Below are positions 5,888 through 15,300 of a DNA stretch of 16,027 bases, one piece after another. The position numbers were made by a program, and so were the translations under genes. The DNA is from Lachnospiraceae bacterium. Lineage in GTDB: Bacteria > Bacillota > Clostridia > Lachnospirales > Lachnospiraceae. Within the stretch, counting starts at the first letter, position 1. Each line of letters begins with the position of its first letter. Below the pieces are notes generated by a model that saw nothing but the letters and a program-made list of their open reading frames with translations, had not been told where the DNA came from and searched no databases. The stretch is from contig CAAEHZ010000165.1 of the NCBI GenBank assembly GCA_900755865.1, forward strand, positions 1-16,027, in the 5' to 3' direction.

Positions 5888-6313
5888 ATGGCAAAGAAAG
5901 TAGAAGGCTACATTAAGTTGCAGATTCCTGCCGGCAAAGCAACACCGGCTCCCCCTGTTGGTCCTGCACTGGGTCAGCATGGTGTAAACATTGTTGAATT
6001 TACAAAGCAGTTCAATGCAAGAACAGCAGACAAGGGCGATGTAATCATCCCCGTAGTTATTACTGTATACGCAGACCGTTCTTTCAGTTTCGTTACTAAG
6101 ACTCCCCCTGCAGCAGTACTGCTTAAGAAGGCATGTAACCTGAAGAGCGCATCCGCAGTTCCTAACAAGACAAAGGTTGCTTCTATTTCCAAGGCAAAGC
6201 TTCAGGAAATCGCTGAGCTGAAGATGCCGGATTTGAACGCAGCAAGCCTTGAGGCTGCTATGAGCATGATTGCAGGTACAGCACGCAGCATGGGTATTAC
6301 TGTAGAAGACTAA
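5888..6313 (+). CDS. rplK: 50S ribosomal protein L11
   Basis: A 141-residue protein of normal length. L11 binds the GTPase-associated region of 23S rRNA and takes part in translation-factor binding and in RelA activation. The N-terminal domain carries the proline-rich thiopeptide-interaction segment ([20 protein letters not shown]), and the C-terminal rRNA-binding domain is complete ([16 protein letters not shown] segment, then [14 protein letters not shown]). ATG 5888 follows AGGAGG by seven bases; an in-frame ATG at 5846 lies inside the folded leader and is rejected. It forms a pair with rplA under probable L1 feedback control. Confidence 0.98.
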   Translation: MAKKVEGYIKLQIPAGKATPAPPVGPALGQHGVNIVEFTKQFNARTADKGDVIIPVVITVYADRSFSFVTKTPPAAVLLKKACNLKSASAVPNKTKVASISKAKLQEIAELKMPDLNAASLEAAMSMIAGTARSMGITVED

Positions 6314-6327
6314 TAATTATTATGATT

Positions 6328-6364
6328 GGGAGACAACAAGAGTTGTCGCTGGAACCTAGGAGGT
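6328..6364 (+). promoter_or_regulatory. Hairpin before the rplA ribosome binding site, possible second L1 site
   Basis: GGGAG (6328-6332) is followed by a perfect hairpin GACAAC/GTTGTC (6332-6337/6342-6347) and then GGAACC, just before AGGAGGT (6358-6364). The layout recalls the stronger element before rplK, but the basal stem is only GG/CC. It may affect rplA translation; the call is tentative. Confidence 0.35.
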
Positions 6365-6370
6365 AAAAGA

Positions 6371-7060
6371 ATGAAACATGGTAAGAAGTATACCGAAGCA
6401 GCCAAGCTTGTAGACCGCTCCGTTGCTTATGAGCCTAACGATGCAATTGCTTTGGTAAAGAAGACTGCAACAGCAAAGTTTGATGAAACCATCGAAGTAC
6501 ACATCAGAACCGGTTGTGACGGACGTCACGCTGAGCAGCAGATTCGTGGTGCAGTTGTACTGCCTAACGGAACTGGTAAGACTGTTAAGGTTCTGGTATT
6601 CGCAAAGGGCGATAAGGTAAATGAGGCAGAGGCAGCAGGCGCTGATTATGTAGGCGGCGAAGAGCTGATTCCGAAGATTCAGAATGACGGCTGGCTTGAC
6701 TTCGACGTAGTAGTAGCAACCCCTGATATGATGGGTGTTGTAGGACGTCTTGGTAAGGTTCTCGGACCTAAGGGCTTAATGCCTAACCCTAAGGCTGGTA
6801 CTGTTACAATGGATGTAACAAAGGCTGTAAACGATATCAAGGCTGGTAAGATTGAGTACAGACTTGATAAGACAAACATCGTGCATGTTCCTGTTGGAAA
6901 GGCTTCCTTCACAGAAGAAGCTCTTCAGGAGAACTTCAACGCACTGATGGATGCTATTGTAAAGGCTAAGCCCAGCGCATTAAAGGGCCAGTACTTAAGA
7001 AGCATTACTCTGACAAGTACTATGGGACCTGGCGTAAAGGTAAGCGTTGCAAAGTATTAA
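6371..7060 (+). CDS. rplA: 50S ribosomal protein L1
   Basis: A 229-residue protein, normal for bacterial L1. It builds the mobile L1 stalk that helps release E-site tRNA and acts as translational repressor of its own operon in other bacteria. The family signature [16 protein letters not shown] is at residues 125-140, and the two-domain pattern is complete, from [10 protein letters not shown] at the N terminus to [15 protein letters not shown] at the C terminus. The start at ATG 6371 follows AGGAGGT (6358-6364); an upstream in-frame ATG at 6326 would add 15 residues unlike any L1 and is rejected. The codons are those of a highly expressed gene. It follows rplK by 57 bases. Confidence 0.98.
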   Translation: MKHGKKYTEAAKLVDRSVAYEPNDAIALVKKTATAKFDETIEVHIRTGCDGRHAEQQIRGAVVLPNGTGKTVKVLVFAKGDKVNEAEAAGADYVGGEELIPKIQNDGWLDFDVVVATPDMMGVVGRLGKVLGPKGLMPNPKAGTVTMDVTKAVNDIKAGKIEYRLDKTNIVHVPVGKASFTEEALQENFNALMDAIVKAKPSALKGQYLRSITLTSTMGPGVKVSVAKY

Positions 7061-7071
7061 TTTATAAAAAA

Positions 7072-7097
7072 AAGGGGTTGACATCTGTCAACCCCTT
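7072..7097. terminator. 12-bp perfect hairpin between rplA and rplJ
   Basis: AAGGGGTTGACA (7072-7083) pairs perfectly with TGTCAACCCCTT (7086-7097). In the plus direction it is followed by TTGTGTTATTATATT, only moderately U-rich, so it may terminate rplA transcripts partially. In the minus direction it is followed by eight consecutive U (complement of 7066-7073), a strong terminator against antisense transcription. Its left arm contains the -35 box of the rplJ promoter. Confidence 0.65.
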
Positions 7098-7107
7098 GTG
7101 TTATTAT
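7078..7107 (+). promoter_or_regulatory. Putative rplJL promoter overlapping the rplA hairpin
   Basis: TTGACA (7078-7083, perfect -35), an 18-base spacer and TATTAT (7102-7107). The predicted start near 7114 coincides with the first stem of the L10 leader (GGTTT/AAACC, 7114-7118/7122-7126), which supports it. The rplJL genes thus seem to have their own promoter as well as possible read-through from upstream. Confidence 0.6.
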
Positions 7108-7113
7108 ATTAAA

Positions 7114-7226
7114 GGTTTTTGAAACCATGCCGAAGACAGCAGGTGTCGGGAAACTGACGTAAGTCCTGCCGAGGAGATGAGTAAGAATGATTACAGTATC
7201 TCTCTGAGTCTTCAGGGAGATTTTTT
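7114..7226 (+). promoter_or_regulatory. Ribosomal protein L10 leader
   Basis: The conserved core CCGAAGACAGCAGG (7130-7143) and CCTGCCGAGG (7165-7174) is the hallmark of the bacterial L10 leader, with GCAGG pairing CCTGC around a kink-turn-like AGA/GA junction. The L10(L12)4 complex binds this RNA and lowers rplJL expression; in Bacillus subtilis this works by transcription attenuation. Here a terminator follows (7198-7226). A competing antiterminator can be drawn: GGAGAT (7173-7178) with ATCTCT (7198-7203), and GTAA (7181-7184) with TTAC (7191-7194). The leader class is certain; the exact switch is inferred by analogy. Confidence 0.9.
7198..7226 (+). terminator. Intrinsic terminator (attenuator) in the L10 leader
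   Basis: ATCTCTCTGA (7198-7207) pairs with TCAGGGAGAT (7212-7221) with one G-U wobble and a GTCT loop, followed by six T. It lies 54 bases before the rplJ start, so it can only act as an attenuator of rplJL. Its left arm overlaps the segment needed for the antiterminator. Confidence 0.8.
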
Positions 7227-7280
7227 ATTGACAGTAATGTTTGTCTTCTTATCGGCACAAATCTATAAGGAGGTAAGAAA

Positions 7281-7766
7281 ATGGCAAAGGTTGAATTAAA
7301 GGCACCTATTGTTGAGGAGATTTCTGCTCATATTAAAGATGCTCAGTCCGTAGTTCTGGTAGATTACCGTGGACTTACTGTTGAGCAGGATACACAGCTT
7401 CGTAAGAATCTGCGTGAGGCAGGAGTTACCTACAAGGTGTACAAGAACACTTTTATGACCCGTGCTTTCAAGGACACAGCTTTTGAAGGTTTAAGCCAGT
7501 ATCTGGAAGGACCCAGCGCAGTAGCAATTTCTACCGAGGATGCAACAGCACCCGCAAGAGTACTTGCTGAGTTTGCAAAGAACGCTGATAAGCTGGAGAT
7601 TAAGGCTGGTGTAGTAGAAGGTACCGTGTACGACGCTAAGGGAATCAGCGCTATCGCAAGTATTCCTTCCAGAGAAGTACTTATTTCCAGATTGCTTGGC
7701 AGCATGCAGAGTCCTGTTACGAACTTTGCTCGTGTTATTAAGCAGATTGCAGAGAAAGACGCATAA
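7281..7766 (+). CDS. rplJ: 50S ribosomal protein L10
   Basis: L10 is the base of the ribosomal stalk; its C-terminal helix carries the L7/L12 dimers and its N-terminal domain binds 23S rRNA. The protein has 161 residues, slightly below the common 165-180. It opens with the expected MAKVELKAPIVEEI and SVVLVDYRGLTVEQ, and the middle YKVYKNTFMTRAF is a family hallmark. The C-terminal helix (SREVLISRLLGSMQSPVTNF, then ARVIKQIAEKDA) is present. AAGGAGGT (7267-7274) lies six bases before the ATG. Expression is probably limited by L10(L12)4 through the leader upstream. rplL follows after 42 bases. Confidence 0.98.
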   Translation: MAKVELKAPIVEEISAHIKDAQSVVLVDYRGLTVEQDTQLRKNLREAGVTYKVYKNTFMTRAFKDTAFEGLSQYLEGPSAVAISTEDATAPARVLAEFAKNADKLEIKAGVVEGTVYDAKGISAIASIPSREVLISRLLGSMQSPVTNFARVIKQIAEKDA

Positions 7767-7808
7767 ACAAAAAACAATTATCATTTAGAAAAATGGAGGA
7801 AAATGAAA

Positions 7809-8186
7809 ATGGCTAAGTTGACAGCACAGGAATTAATTGATGCTATTAAAGAGATGACCGTATTAGAGTTGAACGACCTTGTAAAGGCTTGCGAGGAAGA
7901 GTTCGGCGTATCCGCAGCAGCAGGCGTTGTAGTTGCAGCAGCAGGCGCTGGCGCAGGTGCAGCAGAGGAAGAGAAGACCGAGTTCGACGTTGAGTTGACA
8001 GAGGTTGGTGCTGAGAAGGTTAAGGTTATCAAGGTTGTTCGTGAAGTAACCGGTCTGGGCCTGAAGGAAGCTAAGGACGTTGTAGACGGCGCTCCTAAGG
8101 TTGTTAAGGAAGGTGCTTCCAAGGAAGAAGCTGAAGACATCAAGAAGAAGCTTGAAGAAGTTGGAGCTAAGGTTACTCTGAAGTAA
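7809..8186 (+). CDS. rplL: 50S ribosomal protein L7/L12
   Basis: A 125-residue acidic stalk protein present in several copies per ribosome; it recruits and stimulates the translation GTPases. The dimerisation domain is at residues 1-33, followed by an Ala/Gly/Val-rich hinge (about 36-53) and the C-terminal factor-binding domain with [19 protein letters not shown] (72-90) and [12 protein letters not shown] (91-102). I chose ATG 7809 rather than ATG 7803: GGAGG (7795-7799) is 9 bases from the former but only 3 from the latter, and MAKLT is the usual opening. The following hairpin at 8209 separates it from rpoB. Confidence 0.98.
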   Translation: MAKLTAQELIDAIKEMTVLELNDLVKACEEEFGVSAAAGVVVAAAGAGAGAAEEEKTEFDVELTEVGAEKVKVIKVVREVTGLGLKEAKDVVDGAPKVVKEGASKEEAEDIKKKLEEVGAKVTLK

Positions 8187-8208
8187 TTAAAGCCATCCGA
8201 AAGTACAG

Positions 8209-8244
8209 AGTGGCTCTGCATGTTTTTAAAACATGCGAGCCACT
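8209..8244 (+). terminator. Long hairpin after rplL, probably a partial terminator
   Basis: AGTGGCTC (8209-8216) pairs with GAGCCACT (8237-8244), and GCATGTTT (8218-8225) with AAACATGC (8229-8236), giving 16 base pairs with one bulged T. The following bases (TATCTATTTACG) are a poor U-tract. It may end most rplJL transcripts, allow some read-through into rpoBC, or be an RNA cleavage site, as found between rplL and rpoB in Escherichia coli. Confidence 0.6.
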
Positions 8245-8267
8245 TATCTATTTACGCAAACAGTTGG

Positions 8268-8314
8268 AAAAATCTAAAAAATCCGGTTTTATTCAAAAAA
8301 ATCTGAAAAAATCC
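8268..8314 (+). repeat. Imperfect direct repeat of A-tracts upstream of the rpoB promoter
   Basis: The unit AAAAATCT-AAAAAA-TCC (8268-8284) recurs as AAAAATCT-G-AAAAAA-TCC (8297-8314). With the A/T block at 8318-8330 it leads straight to the -35 box at 8335. Together they look like a curved, UP-element-like region. Confidence 0.5.
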
Positions 8315-8334
8315 ACATAAAAATATTTTTAGGC

Positions 8335-8363
8335 TTGACCCTTTGAAGGAAATGTGATAGTAT
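8335..8363 (+). promoter_or_regulatory. Promoter of rpoBC
   Basis: TTGACC (8335-8340), a 17-base spacer and TAGTAT (8358-8363). Its position after the rplL hairpin and 80 bases before the rpoB start suggests that rpoBC has a supply of transcripts independent of rplJL attenuation. Confidence 0.7.
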
Positions 8364-8367
8364 GGAT

Positions 8368-8416
8368 GATGCACTATTGTGCAGTGTTATGCCTTGTTGT
8401 AGCCAAGGCTTGCATC
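8368..8416 (+). promoter_or_regulatory. Folded rpoB mRNA leader
   Basis: GATGCA (8368-8373) pairs with TGCATC (8411-8416), enclosing a hairpin GCCTTG/CAAGGC (8391-8396/8404-8409). An alternative GCAC/GTGC hairpin (8371-8374/8379-8382) competes with the outer stem. The predicted transcript starts near 8370. Stem-loops ahead of rpoB could serve translational feedback or stability, but I recognise no known class. Confidence 0.4.
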
Positions 8417-8443
8417 AATCTGAAAGAACGGGGTGAAATGTCG

Positions 8444-11400
8444 ATGGAAAAAAACAGAATACGTCCGGTGGCTGGTGCCAAGGTTATGCGTATGAGTTAT
8501 GCGAGACAGAAAGAGGTTCTGGAGATGCCCAATCTGATTGAAGTCCAGAAGGACTCCTATCAGTGGTTCCTGGATGAGGGACTGAAGGAAGTCTTTGATG
8601 ATATCTCTCCCATCGCTGACTATAGCGGTTCCTTAAGTCTGGAATTTGTGGACTTTGAATTATGCAGGAACGACGTAAAATATTCTATTGAAGAATGTAA
8701 AGAGCGGGATGCAACTTATGCAGCTCCTTTGACAGTTACGGTTCGTTTGTATAATAAGGAAAAGGAAGAAATCAGTGAGCATAAGATTTTTATGGGCGAC
8801 CTTCCTTTGATGACGGAGACAGGTACTTTTGTAATCAATGGCGCAGAACGTGTTATCGTCAGCCAGTTGGTTCGTTCTCCTGGTATTTATTATGCGATTG
8901 GACATGATAAAATCGGTAAAAGACTGTTTTCCTGTACTGTAATCCCGAACCGTGGTGCATGGTTGGAGTATGAAACAGACTCTAATGATGTATTCTATGT
9001 TCGTGTAGACAGAACCCGTAAGGTTCCGGTAACAGTATTAATTCGTGCCCTGGGTATCGGAACAAACGATGAAATCAGAGAACTGTTTGGCGACGAACCC
9101 AAGATTGAGGCAAGCTTTACGAAGGACACTGCTGAGAATTATCAGGAGGGTCTGTTAGAGTTATATAAAAAGATTCGTCCCGGCGAGCCTTTGAGCGTGG
9201 AGAGTGCAGAGAGTCTGATTAATGCCATGTTCTTTGACCCCCGCCGTTACGATTTGGCAAAGGTCGGCAGATATAAATTTAATAAGAAGCTTGCTCTTAA
9301 GAACAGAATCCGTCATCAGATTCTGGCTGCTGACGTTGTTGTACCTTCTACCGGTGAGGTAATTGCATCCGCAGGTGATAAGGTGACTGCAGAACTGGCA
9401 GACGAAATCCAGAATGCAGCAGTGCCTTTTGTATATATTCAGACGGAAGAACGCAATGTAAAGGTTCTTTCTAATATGATGGTTGATTTGACCGCTTTCG
9501 TAGACTGCAATCCCAAGGATTTCGGTATTCATGAGCTGGTATATTATCCTGTTCTGGCTCAGATTCTGGAAGAGTTCGGGGATGATGCGGAGAAGCTGGC
9601 AGAGGCAATCAAGAAGAATGTACATGAGCTGGTTCCCAAGCACATTACAAAGGAAGATATCCTTGCTTCCATTAACTATAACATGCATCTGGAATATGGC
9701 CTTGGAAATGATGATGATATCGACCATCTGGGCAACAGAAGAATCCGTGCGGTAGGTGAGCTGTTACAGAACCAGTACCGTATCGGTCTTTCCAGAATGG
9801 AAAGAGTTGTCAGAGAGCGTATGACAACCCATGATACAGACGACATTTCTCCTCAGTCCCTGATTAACATCAAGCCGGTTACTGCTGCGGTAAAGGAATT
9901 CTTCGGTTCCTCCCAGTTGTCCCAGTTTATGGACCAGAACAACCCGCTGAGTGAGATTACACATAAAAGACGTCTGTCTGCATTGGGACCTGGTGGTTTG
10001 TCCAGAGACCGTGCAGGTTTCGAGGTTCGAGATGTCCATTATTCCCATTACGGAAGAATGTGTCCTATTGAGACCCCTGAAGGACCGAACATCGGTCTGA
10101 TTAACTCTCTTGCAAGCTATGCCCGTATTAACGAGTATGGTTTTGTAGAGGCACCTTACAGAAAGATTGACAAGACTGACCCTCAGAACCCTGTGGTTAC
10201 GGAGGAAGTTGTATATATGACTGCGGATGAGGAAGACAATTATCATGTAGCGCAGGCGAGTGAACAGCTGGACGAGGAAGGACACTTCGTAAGAGCAACC
10301 GTTTCCGGTCGTTACAGAGAGGAAACCTCCGAGTATCCCCGTGCTATGTTCGACTATATGGACGTATCTCCCCGTATGGTATTCTCCGTGGCAACTGCAT
10401 TGATTCCTTTCCTTCAGAACGATGACGCAAACCGTGCGCTGATGGGTTCCAACATGCAGCGTCAGGCTGTGCCGCTTCTGACAACAGAAGCACCTGCAGT
10501 AGGTACCGGTATGGAAACCAAAGCTGCAGTAGACTCCGGAGCCTGTGTTGTGGCAAAGAAGGCAGGTACAGTGGATTATGTATCCTCCAACCTGATTAGA
10601 ATGACCTATGATGACGGAGAGCATGCAGAGTTCCGTCTGACGAAATTCTCCAGAAGCAACCAGTCCAACTGCTATAACCAGAAGCCGATTGTTTTCAAGG
10701 GCGACCATGTGGAAGCGGGACAGGTAATTGCGGATGGCCCTTCCACTGCAATGGGAGAACTGGGATTAGGAAAGAACCCGTTAATCGGATTTATGACCTG
10801 GGAAGGTTATAACTACGAGGATGCGGTACTGCTTTCTGAAAAACTGGTACAGGAGGATGTTTATACCTCCGTACACCTTGAGGAATATGAGGCAGAAGCC
10901 CGTGATACCAAGCTGGGACCGGAAGAAATTACCCGTGATGTTCCCGGTGTTGGCGATGAGGCACTGCAGGATTTGGATGACAGAGGAATTATCCGTATCG
11001 GCGCAGAGGTTCGTGCCGGTGATATTCTGGTTGGTAAGGTAACTCCCAAGGGAGAAACAGAGCTCACCGCAGAGGAAAGACTGCTTCGTGCCATCTTTGG
11101 TGAGAAGGCAAGAGAAGTACGTGATACTTCCTTAAAGGTACCTCATGGTGAGTATGGTATTGTTGTAGATGCCAAGGTATTTACAAGAGAGAACAGTGAT
11201 GAACTTTCTCCCGGAGTAAATATGGCGGTTCGTATTTATATTGCGCAGAAGAGAAAGATTTCCGTAGGTGACAAGATGGCTGGCCGTCACGGAAACAAGG
11301 GTGTCGTTTCCCGTGTGCTTCCTGTGGAAGATATGCCTTATCTGCCCAACGGACGTCCTCTGGATATTGTATTGAATCCTCTGGGTGTGCCTTCCCGTAT

Positions 11401-12379
11401 GAACATTGGACAGGTATTGGAGATTCACCTTTCCCTTGCTGCAAAGGCACTTGGCTTTAATGTGGCAACTCCGGTATTCGGCGGTGCAAACGAGCACGAC
11501 ATTATGGATACTCTGGATTTGGCAAATGATTATGTAAATCTGCCCTTCGATGCAGCGGAAGCAGCAGACTGGAAGGAAGATGGTCTTACCACAACTGCTG
11601 ACGGCAGAGAGTGGAAGGGCGAAACCTTTGAAAGCCTTCACGGAGAAGAACTTCTTCCGGAGGTAATGCAGTATCTGTCTGACAATAGAGAGCACAGAAA
11701 GGTATGGAAGGGTGTACCGATTTCCAGAGATGGAAAGGTACGTCTGCGTGACGGCAGAACAGGTGAGTATTTCGACAGCCCTGTTACCATCGGCCACATG
11801 CATTACCTGAAGCTGCACCATCTGGTAGACGATAAGATTCATGCCCGTTCTACCGGACCGTACTCCCTCGTTACGCAGCAGCCTCTGGGTGGTAAAGCTC
11901 AGTTCGGTGGACAGCGTTTCGGAGAAATGGAAGTTTGGGCGCTGGAAGCATACGGCGCATCCTATACCCTGCAGGAAATCCTGACTGTAAAGTCGGATGA
12001 TGTTGTGGGACGTGTTAAGACTTACGAAGCAATTATCAAGGGAGATAATATCCCTGAGCCCGGTATTCCGGAATCCTTCAAGGTACTTTTGAAGGAATTA
12101 CAGGCACTGGGTCTGGATGTCAGAGTGCTTCGTGAGGATCAGACAGAAGTGGAAATTATGGAATCCATCGATTATGGCGATACCGACTATCGTTATGAAA
12201 TCGAAGGCGACCGTAAGTATGACGATGATTATGATAACGGCTCTCTTGGCAAAATGGGCTATCAGGCACAGGAGTTTGATGACGAGAGTGGCGAGCTTGT
12301 AAGCAGCGAAGAGGATGATTTCTCCGAGGATGATTTTGATGCAGACGCAGACGATTTCGGCGGAGAGGATGAATTTTAA
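8444..12379 (+). CDS. rpoB: DNA-directed RNA polymerase subunit beta
   Basis: The 1311-residue protein forms one side of the catalytic cleft of RNA polymerase. The rifamycin-binding cluster is [20 protein letters not shown] at residues 489-508, followed by [11 protein letters not shown]497, H507 and S512 correspond to E. coli D516, H526 and S531 and are all the sensitive-type residues. [12 protein letters not shown] (942-953) holds the two active-site lysines (K944, K952). The subunit-interface segment [20 protein letters not shown] and the C-terminal clamp anchor are intact. A very acidic tail (1279-1311) ends the protein. The start at ATG 8444 follows GGGGTGA (8430-8436) by seven bases; the frame runs open from 8354, but that part covers the -10 box and leader. 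It overlaps no gene; rpoC follows after 17 bases. Confidence 0.98.
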   Translation: MEKNRIRPVAGAKVMRMSYARQKEVLEMPNLIEVQKDSYQWFLDEGLKEVFDDISPIADYSGSLSLEFVDFELCRNDVKYSIEECKERDATYAAPLTVTVRLYNKEKEEISEHKIFMGDLPLMTETGTFVINGAERVIVSQLVRSPGIYYAIGHDKIGKRLFSCTVIPNRGAWLEYETDSNDVFYVRVDRTRKVPVTVLIRALGIGTNDEIRELFGDEPKIEASFTKDTAENYQEGLLELYKKIRPGEPLSVESAESLINAMFFDPRRYDLAKVGRYKFNKKLALKNRIRHQILAADVVVPSTGEVIASAGDKVTAELADEIQNAAVPFVYIQTEERNVKVLSNMMVDLTAFVDCNPKDFGIHELVYYPVLAQILEEFGDDAEKLAEAIKKNVHELVPKHITKEDILASINYNMHLEYGLGNDDDIDHLGNRRIRAVGELLQNQYRIGLSRMERVVRERMTTHDTDDISPQSLINIKPVTAAVKEFFGSSQLSQFMDQNNPLSEITHKRRLSALGPGGLSRDRAGFEVRDVHYSHYGRMCPIETPEGPNIGLINSLASYARINEYGFVEAPYRKIDKTDPQNPVVTEEVVYMTADEEDNYHVAQASEQLDEEGHFVRATVSGRYREETSEYPRAMFDYMDVSPRMVFSVATALIPFLQNDDANRALMGSNMQRQAVPLLTTEAPAVGTGMETKAAVDSGACVVAKKAGTVDYVSSNLIRMTYDDGEHAEFRLTKFSRSNQSNCYNQKPIVFKGDHVEAGQVIADGPSTAMGELGLGKNPLIGFMTWEGYNYEDAVLLSEKLVQEDVYTSVHLEEYEAEARDTKLGPEEITRDVPGVGDEALQDLDDRGIIRIGAEVRAGDILVGKVTPKGETELTAEERLLRAIFGEKAREVRDTSLKVPHGEYGIVVDAKVFTRENSDELSPGVNMAVRIYIAQKRKISVGDKMAGRHGNKGVVSRVLPVEDMPYLPNGRPLDIVLNPLGVPSRMNIGQVLEIHLSLAAKALGFNVATPVFGGANEHDIMDTLDLANDYVNLPFDAAEAADWKEDGLTTTADGREWKGETFESLHGEELLPEVMQYLSDNREHRKVWKGVPISRDGKVRLRDGRTGEYFDSPVTIGHMHYLKLHHLVDDKIHARSTGPYSLVTQQPLGGKAQFGGQRFGEMEVWALEAYGASYTLQEILTVKSDDVVGRVKTYEAIIKGDNIPEPGIPESFKVLLKELQALGLDVRVLREDQTEVEIMESIDYGDTDYRYEIEGDRKYDDDYDNGSLGKMGYQAQEFDDESGELVSSEEDDFSEDDFDADADDFGGEDEF

Positions 12380-12396
12380 GGAAGGGAGTGCCATTC

Positions 12397-15300
12397 ATGT
12401 CAGAAGTAAAAAATGAAACAACCTATCAGCCTATGACATTTGATGCCATAAAGATTGGATTAGCTTCACCCGAAAAGATTCGTGAGTGGTCCCATGGCGA
12501 GGTTTTAAAGCCTGAGACTATCAATTACAGAACATTGAAGCCTGAAAGAGATGGTCTGTTCTGTGAAAGAATTTTCGGACCCAGCAAGGACTGGGAATGT
12601 CACTGTGGTAAATATAAGAAAATCAGATATAAGGGTGTTGTCTGCGACCGATGCGGCGTTGAAGTAACAAAGGCGAGCGTGCGTAGAGAGCGTATGGGAC
12701 ATATCGAGCTTGCTGCTCCGGTATCCCATATCTGGTATTTCAAGGGAATCCCCAGCCGTATGGGACTGATTCTGGATTTATCTCCCAGAGTGCTGGAAAA
12801 GGTTCTTTACTTTGCTTCCTATATTGTTCTGGACGCAGGAGAAACCGGTCTGGAATATAAGCAGATTCTTTCCGAGAAGGAATATCAGGATGCAAGGGAA
12901 ACCTACGGAAACAAGTTCCGTGTGGGAATGGGCGCAGAGGCGATTAAAGAGCTTCTGCAGGCAATTGATTTGGAAACAGAGGCTGCTGAATTAAAGAGCG
13001 GTCTGAAGGATTCCTCCGGCCAGAAGCGTGCCCGTATTATCAAAAGACTGGAAGTTGTGGAAGCATTCAGAGAGTCCGGCAACAAGCCTGAGTGGATGGT
13101 AATGGATGTCATTCCGGTTATCCCTCCCGATATCCGTCCTATGGTACAGCTGGACGGCGGAAGATTTGCAACCTCCGATTTGAATGATTTGTACAGAAGA
13201 ATCATTAACAGAAATAACCGTCTGAAAAGACTCTTGGAGCTTGGTGCGCCGGATATTATCGTGCGTAACGAGAAGAGAATGCTTCAGGAGGCAGTGGATG
13301 CCCTGATTGACAACGGCAGAAGAGGCCGTCCTGTAACAGGTCCCGGAAACCGTGCATTGAAGTCCCTGTCCGATATGTTAAAGGGTAAATCCGGACGTTT
13401 CCGTCAGAATCTGTTGGGAAAGCGTGTTGACTATTCCGGACGTTCCGTTATCGTAGTTGGTCCTGAATTAAAGATTTACCAGTGCGGTCTGCCGAAGGAA
13501 ATGGCAATCGAACTGTTTAAGCCCTTCGTTATGAAGGAACTGGTTTCCAAGGGAATCAGCCAGAATATTAAGAATGCAAAGAAGCTTGTGGATAAGATGG
13601 ATACGCAGGTATGGGATGTGCTGGAAGAGGTTATCAAGGAGCATCCTGTTATGCTGAACCGTGCTCCGACACTGCACAGACTTGGTATTCAGGCATTTGA
13701 GCCGATTCTGGTAGAGGGTAAGGCAATCAAGCTGCATCCTCTGGTATGTACCGCTTTCAATGCCGATTTCGACGGCGACCAGATGGCTGTACACCTTCCC
13801 CTGTCCGTAGAAGCGCAGGCAGAGTGCCGTTTCCTGCTGCTTTCTCCGAACAACCTGTTGAAGCCCTCCGATGGTGGTCCTGTTGCCGTTCCTTCTCAGG
13901 ATATGGTACTGGGTATTTACTACCTGACCCAGGAAAGACCCGGTGTGGTAGGCGAAGGCAAGATTTTCAAGAGCGTAAATGAAGCAATTCTTGCTTATGA
14001 GAATAAGGCATGTACCTTACATTCCAGAATTACAGTCCGTGTTTCCAAGAAGAACGCAAAGGGCGAGGTTATTACAGGAAATGTAGAATCTACTCTTGGC
14101 CGTTTTATCTTCAATGAAATCCTGCCTCAGGATTTAGGCTATGTTGACAGAACAAAGCCGGAGGATTTTCTGAAGCTGGAGGTTGACTTCCACGTAGGAA
14201 AGAAGCAGCTGAAGCAGATTCTGGAGAAGGTTATCAATACCCACGGAGCTGTAAGAACAGCAGAGGTACTGGATGATGTCAAGGCAATTGGTTATAAGTA
14301 TTCTACCAGAGCAGCCATGACTGTATCCATTTCCGATATGACTGTGCCTGCAAAGAAGAAGGAAATGCTGGATGTAGCACAGAAGACGGTAGATAAGATT
14401 TCCGCAAACTTCCGCCGTGGTCTGATTACCGAGGAAGAGCGTTACCGTGCAGTTGTGGAAACATGGAATGAAACCGATAAAGAGCTGACAGAGGTACTGC
14501 TGTCAGGCCTGGACAAATACAACAATATTTACATGATGGCTGACTCCGGTGCCCGTGGTTCCAACCAGCAGATTAAACAGCTGGCAGGTATGCGTGGTCT
14601 GATGGCAGATACAACCGGTAGAACCATTGAATTGCCTATTAAATCAAACTTCCGTGAAGGTCTTGACGTACTGGAGTACTTCATGTCCGCGCACGGTGCA
14701 AGAAAGGGTATGTCCGATACCGCGCTGCGTACGGCAGACTCCGGATATCTGACAAGACGTATGGTTGACGTTTCCCAGGAGCTTTCTATCCGTGAAACAG
14801 ACTGCTGTGAGGGAAGAGCCGAAATCCCCGGCATTGTTGTAAAGGCATTCATGGATGGAAAGGAAACCATCGAAGGTTTAAAGGACAGAATTACAGGAAG
14901 ATATTCCTGTGAGGATATTTACGATAAAGATGGTCAGATGATTGTAAAGCACAACCATATGATTACTCCCAGCCGTGCCGCGAAGATTTTGAGTGTCGGT
15001 GTGGATAAGGAAGGCAAGCCCATTGAGGAAGTAAAGATTCGTACTATCCTGACCTGTCGTTCTCACGTAGGTATCTGTGCAAAGTGCTACGGCGCAAACA
15101 TGGCTACCGGCGAGGCAGTACAGGTAGGGGAAGCAGTCGGAATTATCGCTGCACAGTCTATCGGTGAGCCCGGTACACAGCTTACCATGAGAACCTTCCA
15201 CAGTGGTGGTGTCGCCGGTGACGATATCACACAGGGTCTTCCCCGTGTCGAGGAGCTTTTCGAGGCAAGAAAGCCCAAGGGTCTTGCCATTATTGCAGAG

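Noticed and set aside
8354..8443. 30-codon N-terminal extension of rpoB
   Set aside because: It starts upstream of the predicted -10 box (8358-8363) and codes for sequence absent from RpoB; the ATG at 8444 has a properly spaced ribosome binding site.
9764..10708. Long minus-strand open frame (314 codons) antisense to rpoB
   Set aside because: It lies wholly within conserved rpoB codons, its translation resembles no protein family, and similar antisense frames occur elsewhere over rpoB. It is a by-product of codon bias.
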